DNA of 64,000 nt, taken from Candidatus Heimdallarchaeota archaeon (GTDB taxonomy: Archaea > Asgardarchaeota > Heimdallarchaeia > Heimdallarchaeales > Heimdallarchaeaceae). Position 1 is the first letter of the stretch; each line of letters opens with the position of its first letter. The translations under genes and the position numbers were made by a program. The DNA is taken from positions 1 to 64,000 of the forward strand of contig DAOVER010000009.1 of NCBI GenBank assembly GCA_030668875.1, read 5' to 3'. Below the pieces are notes generated by a model. That model made no database searches. It had not been told where the DNA came from and saw nothing but the letters and a program-made list of their open reading frames with translations. Positions 60,294-64,000 of this stretch are shown in pieces.

Positions 60294-61007
60294 TCATTGT
60301 TCTTTTGAATATAAGTTAATCATATCCCTCGTTTTTTTAGGACAGTCAGTAATTATTCCATCAACCTGTTTCTTAACAAGTTTTTGAATATCCTTTGGTC
60401 TATTTACAGTCCATGGATAAACTTTCTTCCCAAGACTGTGGTAATAATCTACATGAGAAGAAGACAATAAGCGATAATAAGGATTAATAGCAGAAATGAA
60501 GGAGTTCTTAGCCATCCTCTTTCCTTTTTTTGCAGGAAATAAGAATAGATATGCGAGAGCATAATCTAAAGCAGAATCACTTAGTCCAAACATCACATCA
60601 GAGAGAAAAGAACTTACAACGATTCGGTTAGAATCTGCACCTATATTGTTAAGAAAATCATCGAATTGATTTTTTGTCACAGAACACTTTATTTCAATAT
60701 TAAACTTAATTTTGGGGAGAAAACTCACTAGTACATTTTCCAGAAGTGGTATGTCATCCCCTGAGGGAAGCTTCATATTCTGAATAGCTTCTAGCTTTGT
60801 CTCTGCTATGACATATTCAAATTCTTCGAACTTAATTACTGGATCGTGATGAACTATAAAATTTCCATCACTTGTTAGATGAGTATCTAACTCTATCATA
60901 TCTGCTTTTTGTTGAATAGCTAGTTCAAAGGCTTTCATGGAATTCTGATAAGCATCTTCAGAAGCACCTCTGTGGGCGATTACTATAGGAGAATTATGAC
61001 CTGACAT
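60294..61007 (-). CDS. Glycerophosphodiester phosphodiesterase
   Basis: A 237-residue GDPD-family enzyme. It begins MSGHNSPIVIAHRGASEDAYQNS, continues MIELDTHLTSDGNFIVHHDP with the metal-binding Glu, Asp and catalytic His, and has KFNIEIKCS later. The C-terminal VYPWTVNRPKDIQKLVKKQVDGIITDCP is typical. It splits glycerophosphodiesters into glycerol phosphate and an alcohol. A TTG codon upstream also opens the frame, but the ATG at 61007 fits the family. Confidence 0.9.
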   Translation of the reverse strand: MSGHNSPIVIAHRGASEDAYQNSMKAFELAIQQKADMIELDTHLTSDGNFIVHHDPVIKFEEFEYVIAETKLEAIQNMKLPSGDDIPLLENVLVSFLPKIKFNIEIKCSVTKNQFDDFLNNIGADSNRIVVSSFLSDVMFGLSDSALDYALAYLFLFPAKKGKRMAKNSFISAINPYYRLLSSSHVDYYHSLGKKVYPWTVNRPKDIQKLVKKQVDGIITDCPKKTRDMINLYSKEQ

Positions 61008-61107
61008 CAAATTATATGAAATCAAACCATCTGATTAACTTTGTGCAAAATATCAAGTTTTTGTTTTTCTTATTCTCGATTCTCGACAGATTTTTAAAAA
61101 AATAAGT

Positions 61108-61114
61108 GGGGGAG
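61108..61114 (+). promoter_or_regulatory. Shine-Dalgarno GGGGGAG for ahcY
   Basis: GGGGGAG ends five bases before the ATG at 61120. Confidence 0.65.
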
Positions 61115-61119
61115 TATAC

Positions 61120-62373
61120 ATGGAATATAAGATTAAAGACATTAATCTTGCCAATGAAGGCAGGAAAAAAATTGATTGGGCAGAATCAAGGATGCCTGTT
61201 ATGATGGAGTTAAGGAAAAAATTCAGTGAAACAAAACCATTAGCAGGAATGAAAGTCGCTGGCTGTCTTCATGTCACAAAAGAAACAGCTGTTTTAGTTG
61301 AAACACTCGTAGATGTAGGTGCGGAAGTTGCTTGGAGTGGATGTAATCCGTTATCAACAAAAGATGATGTCGCTGCTGCTTTGGCTGAAGAGAATATACC
61401 TATTTTTGCATGGTACGGAATGTCTACTGAAGAATTCTACTGGGCCATTGATAAAACACTTGAGATGAAACCAACACTAACACTTGATGATGGAGCAGAT
61501 CTTATTTTTAGGGTTCATTCTGATTTTCCTGAGCAAGCTGAGCAGATAATTGGAGGAACTGAGGAAACAACAACTGGAGTTCACAGATTACGTGCAATGG
61601 ATAGAGCAGGCAAATTACTGTATCCAGTTATTGCAGTCAATGATGCTGAGACTAAAAGTGATTTTGATAATGTATACGGAACTGGTCAATCAACTCTTGA
61701 TGGTATTTTAAGGTCAACAAACATCATTATAGCAGGCAAAATAGTTGTTATAGCAGGATATGGCCATTGTGGTAAAGGTCTAGCTAAGAATGCTTCGGGT
61801 TTAGGAGCTGACGTTATAATAACTGAGGTTGATCCCATTCAAGCTTTGAAAGCAGCTATGGATGGATTTCGTGTTATGCTAATGGATGAGGCAGCAAAGG
61901 AAGGGGATCTATTCATCACAGCTACAGGAATGAAAGATATTCTGGTTGAAAGACATTTCAAAGTTATGAAAGAAGGAGCTATTATCTGCAATACAGGCCA
62001 TTATGATGCGGAAATTAGTATAAGTGATTTGGAGAAACTAACAAAATCTAAACGTGAAATACGAGAAAATAATGAAGAGTATATTCTTGAAAATGGAAGA
62101 AAAATTTACTTACTTGCTAAGGGGAGACTAGTGAATCTCTCTGCAGCCGAAGGTCACCCCTCAGAAGTAATGGATATGTCTTTTGCAAATCAACTTCTAA
62201 GTCTAATTTATTTAGCTCAAGAAGGCAAGAATCTTGAAAACAAAGTATATGACATTGACAGAAAGCAAGATGAAAGCATTGCTAGTCTAAAACTCTCACT
62301 TATGGGATATGTTATTGATATTCTAACAGAGGAACAAATCAGATATCGTGACGCCTATTATGAAGGAACTTAA
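61120..62373 (+). CDS. ahcY: Adenosylhomocysteinase
   Basis: A 417-residue SAHH. It has MKVAGCLHVTKETAVLVETL, the substrate block WSGCNPLSTKDDVAAAL, LTLDDGADLIF, and the NAD-binding IVVIAGYGHCGKGLAKNASG, with the end DEEQIRYRDAYY-like tail (EEQIRYRDAYYEGT). It splits S-adenosyl-homocysteine (or inosylhomocysteine in some archaea) and keeps methylation going. It is preceded by an SD sequence and followed by a T-rich stretch. Confidence 0.95.
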   Translation: MEYKIKDINLANEGRKKIDWAESRMPVMMELRKKFSETKPLAGMKVAGCLHVTKETAVLVETLVDVGAEVAWSGCNPLSTKDDVAAALAEENIPIFAWYGMSTEEFYWAIDKTLEMKPTLTLDDGADLIFRVHSDFPEQAEQIIGGTEETTTGVHRLRAMDRAGKLLYPVIAVNDAETKSDFDNVYGTGQSTLDGILRSTNIIIAGKIVVIAGYGHCGKGLAKNASGLGADVIITEVDPIQALKAAMDGFRVMLMDEAAKEGDLFITATGMKDILVERHFKVMKEGAIICNTGHYDAEISISDLEKLTKSKREIRENNEEYILENGRKIYLLAKGRLVNLSAAEGHPSEVMDMSFANQLLSLIYLAQEGKNLENKVYDIDRKQDESIASLKLSLMGYVIDILTEEQIRYRDAYYEGT

Positions 62374-62451
62374 TTCCTTTTCTTATTTTTTTATCTCTAA
62401 AATAATGCCACAAGATTTTTAGGATAGAGTTTCCTATACAGAAATATAAGA

Positions 62452-62458
62452 AAAGGAG
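62452..62458 (+). promoter_or_regulatory. Shine-Dalgarno AAAGGAG for the longin-TM gene
   Basis: AAAGGAG ends eight bases before the GTG at 62467 and supports this non-ATG start. Confidence 0.6.
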
Positions 62459-62466
62459 AATAAACC

Positions 62467-63801
62467 GTGATAAAGCATCTTCTAATTCTCACAACTTATG
62501 GTCAAATATTCTATAGTCAAGAATTTGAAAAAACAGAACAAACAGTTGATGTTGCTCTGACTGGAGGGTTAATGAGTGCGATTTACTCTATGACTTCTGA
62601 AACCCAAAAAGAAAATATCTCTGAGTTTGAACTAGTAACATCCAGAATCATTTTCCAAGAGGAAGACCAAGATTTACTCTTCGTCCTTACTGTCGACAAA
62701 AGAATGGATATTAAGGATACAAACGAAATTCTAAAAGCGATCTCAAAAAGATTCTTCGAGAAACATGGAGAGCTAAGAATTGATGGGTTAATCCTAACTG
62801 ATTTCGAGAAAGATGCCACAGAAATAATATACAAGAAGCTTTGGTATCTAAATACACAAGATAGAAAGTTTAGAGTATGGGATTATTTAGCAACAATATT
62901 TGTCACCCTAGCACTGTGTTGGTATTCTCTTCTCCTTTTTGGTTCTCCACAGATTGTAGGTATGCCTGAATTTGGTATAAAGACCTTTGTCTGGGAAAGC
63001 CTTCTGCAAAGGATAGATGATCCAGGAGGATTTATACTGCAGTTACTGTTTTTAGTGGCAGTCATCGCAGTTCCAGCTGTTGGAATCTACTTGCTGTTTA
63101 AATTCACACATGTTAAAGATATTTTTCGTTTTCCAAGAGATTATCTCTCAAGACCAAGCAGAGCAAGCTATTCAGAACTCCTGCCCAATTATTTCCTACT
63201 TACAATTCTAGTATCGTTCCTAATCTATGTGAGTTTCATGGCTTTTGGAGGAGGATATTTCTCTGAATTGACAGTTTATCCCTTATATGCTGGAGGGCTG
63301 TATTCTGATCTGAATCAACCTTTCGATTTAGGAAATATAGGTGCGAGTATACAAGTGAGTGATATAGGAGATCAAGTATTGATAGGAACAACATCTTGGT
63401 TAACATGGGTATTTGCCTTTCCACTAATTTATTCGCTACTAATAGGGGAAAAGAAATGGCTAAGAATCTATAAAAATTCAGTTTTCATTGCTTCAATTAC
63501 TATTTTCATTCTAATAATATGCTACATATTTGCTGGAGTCAAATATCTTGAAGCGGTTGGATTTCATCCTAAGGATCCTGCAACATTTAGAACGGAGCAA
63601 CACTTGCTAAACTTTCAATTACTATCCACTATTCCGCTTAATATTTTCTTCTACGGATTCCTCTTGTTTTTGGGTATAGGCGTGAACAAAGTATCTCCTT
63701 CCAAAACAAGAATTCCTTCTGTAATTGCTTTAGGTATTGGAATTTATTCAACACTAATTATACAGAGGTTAATATTTTTTGCCTTGGTCGCACCTGCTTA
63801 A
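62467..63801 (+). CDS. Longin-like domain fused to a seven-TM membrane protein
   Basis: A 444-residue protein. Residues 1-125 have the pattern of a longin/AP-sigma domain: IKHLLILTTYGQIFYSQEF (beta1-2), ISEFELVTSRIIFQEEDQDL (beta3), LLFVLTVDKRMDIKDTNE (beta4-5), then ILKAISKRFFEKHGELR (helix). Residues 135-440 contain about seven membrane helices, beginning VWDYLATIFVTLALCWYSLL and ending IYSTLIIQRLIFFALV. Longin domains in eukaryotes sit in SNAREs, adaptors and trafficking GEFs and bind small GTPases. The membrane portion is not recognised. The start is GTG at 62467, supported by the SD sequence. Confidence 0.6.
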   Translation: MIKHLLILTTYGQIFYSQEFEKTEQTVDVALTGGLMSAIYSMTSETQKENISEFELVTSRIIFQEEDQDLLFVLTVDKRMDIKDTNEILKAISKRFFEKHGELRIDGLILTDFEKDATEIIYKKLWYLNTQDRKFRVWDYLATIFVTLALCWYSLLLFGSPQIVGMPEFGIKTFVWESLLQRIDDPGGFILQLLFLVAVIAVPAVGIYLLFKFTHVKDIFRFPRDYLSRPSRASYSELLPNYFLLTILVSFLIYVSFMAFGGGYFSELTVYPLYAGGLYSDLNQPFDLGNIGASIQVSDIGDQVLIGTTSWLTWVFAFPLIYSLLIGEKKWLRIYKNSVFIASITIFILIICYIFAGVKYLEAVGFHPKDPATFRTEQHLLNFQLLSTIPLNIFFYGFLLFLGIGVNKVSPSKTRIPSVIALGIGIYSTLIIQRLIFFALVAPA

Positions 63802-63891
63802 CGAAGGGTGGGCCCCCAATCTTTTTCTTATATTCTCTTTAGAAAGTTTTATATCAGAATTTTCCTCTTGTAAAAAAGAAAGTGATTTCCA

Positions 63892-64000
63892 GTGCTAAGA
63901 TTCACTATACGCTTCTTCTTTCACAATAAAAAAAGAACATTACAAGCTACAATGACGCTTACCTTAGCATTGGTTATTTTCATTTCTACAACCCTTCTAG
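63892..64000 (+). CDS. Start of a probable FtsX-like permease
   Basis: The frame from GTG 63892 runs off the window. It reads VLRFTIRFFFHNKKRTLQAT, then a hydrophobic helix (LTLALVIFISTTLL), the usual beginning of an FtsX/MacB-type permease with its R-N-K-R before the first helix. Only 36 residues are visible. A TATA-like TTTTATATC lies at 63847-63855. Confidence 0.4.
   Translation, partial: MLRFTIRFFFHNKKRTLQATMTLTLALVIFISTTLL

Noticed and set aside
63802..63835. GC-rich palindrome (GGGTGGGCCCCCA) as a terminator
   Set aside because: The stem is only about four base pairs with almost no loop, so I could not support a hairpin; the T-rich stretch after it may end transcription by itself.
1..64000. 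CRISPR arrays, insertion sequences, prophage or integrase genes
   Set aside because: No regularly spaced repeats, transposase, integrase or terminal inverted repeats were seen; base and codon usage look even across the window.

Overview
The window is a low-GC chromosomal segment, almost certainly from an archaeon of the Asgard group. The archaeal evidence is GatD/GatE amidotransferase, RNA polymerase subunit Rpo6, ribosomal protein eL42, a class III-signal pilin, archaeal-type NMN and phosphopantetheine adenylyltransferases, an intron-containing tRNA, and TATA boxes about 26 bases upstream of many start codons. The Asgard evidence is three small Ras-superfamily GTPases (two Rab/Ras-like, one Arf-like), a longin-like domain fused to a membrane domain, and a tRNA-His whose acceptor end looks eukaryotic. 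I cannot place it at class level from sequence alone; a Heimdallarchaeia- or Lokiarchaeia-like lineage is plausible.

Layout. 1-5 kb: phosphatase fragment, redox protein, nucleotidyltransferase, a zinc-ribbon/beta-repeat membrane protein, lipoate ligase and tyrosine phosphatase. 5-11 kb: phosphate uptake cluster (pstS, fused pstC-pstA, pstB, phoU, and a convergent AbrB-PhoU regulator). 11-19 kb: disrupted subtilase, nadM, leucyl aminopeptidase, shortened ZIP transporter, HTH/membrane-protein pair, Nudix, DUF1028, FMN-binding protein, ferredoxin-nitroreductase. 19-30 kb: C11 peptidase, M32 carboxypeptidase, GH31 glucosidase and a large flippase-like protein. 30-33 kb: pyruvate-kinase C-domain protein and a tandem pair of polyprenol-kinase-like genes, the second frameshifted. 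33-39 kb: methyltransferase, flavoprotein reductase, RecB-like nuclease, gatD, gatE. 39-44 kb: Rab-like GTPases, CoA biosynthesis, tRNA-His, MEMO protein. 42-50 kb: a 1908-residue Lhr-type helicase and its 781-residue satellite. 50-64 kb: GNAT, degenerate NSUN protein, Arf-like GTPase, Rpo6, eL42, sucCD, signal peptidase, pilin, small orphans, GDPD, S-adenosylhomocysteine hydrolase, longin-membrane protein and the start of a probable FtsX-like permease.

Expression logic visible in the sequence: most first genes have a TATA-like box centred 23-31 bases before the start codon, indicating leaderless mRNAs. Downstream operon genes (pstB, phoU, sucD) and a few others (rpo6, ahcY, the longin protein) carry Shine-Dalgarno sequences. 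This rule was used to trim many long reading frames to their likely starts.

The best candidates for new biology are the eukaryote-like tRNA-His with a 12-base intron, the longin-seven-TM protein, the NSUN-family protein that has lost both catalytic cysteines, the giant Lhr plus adjacent Lhr-tail paralogue, and the zinc-ribbon protein whose first knuckle can only be translated from an ATT start or across an A8 run.
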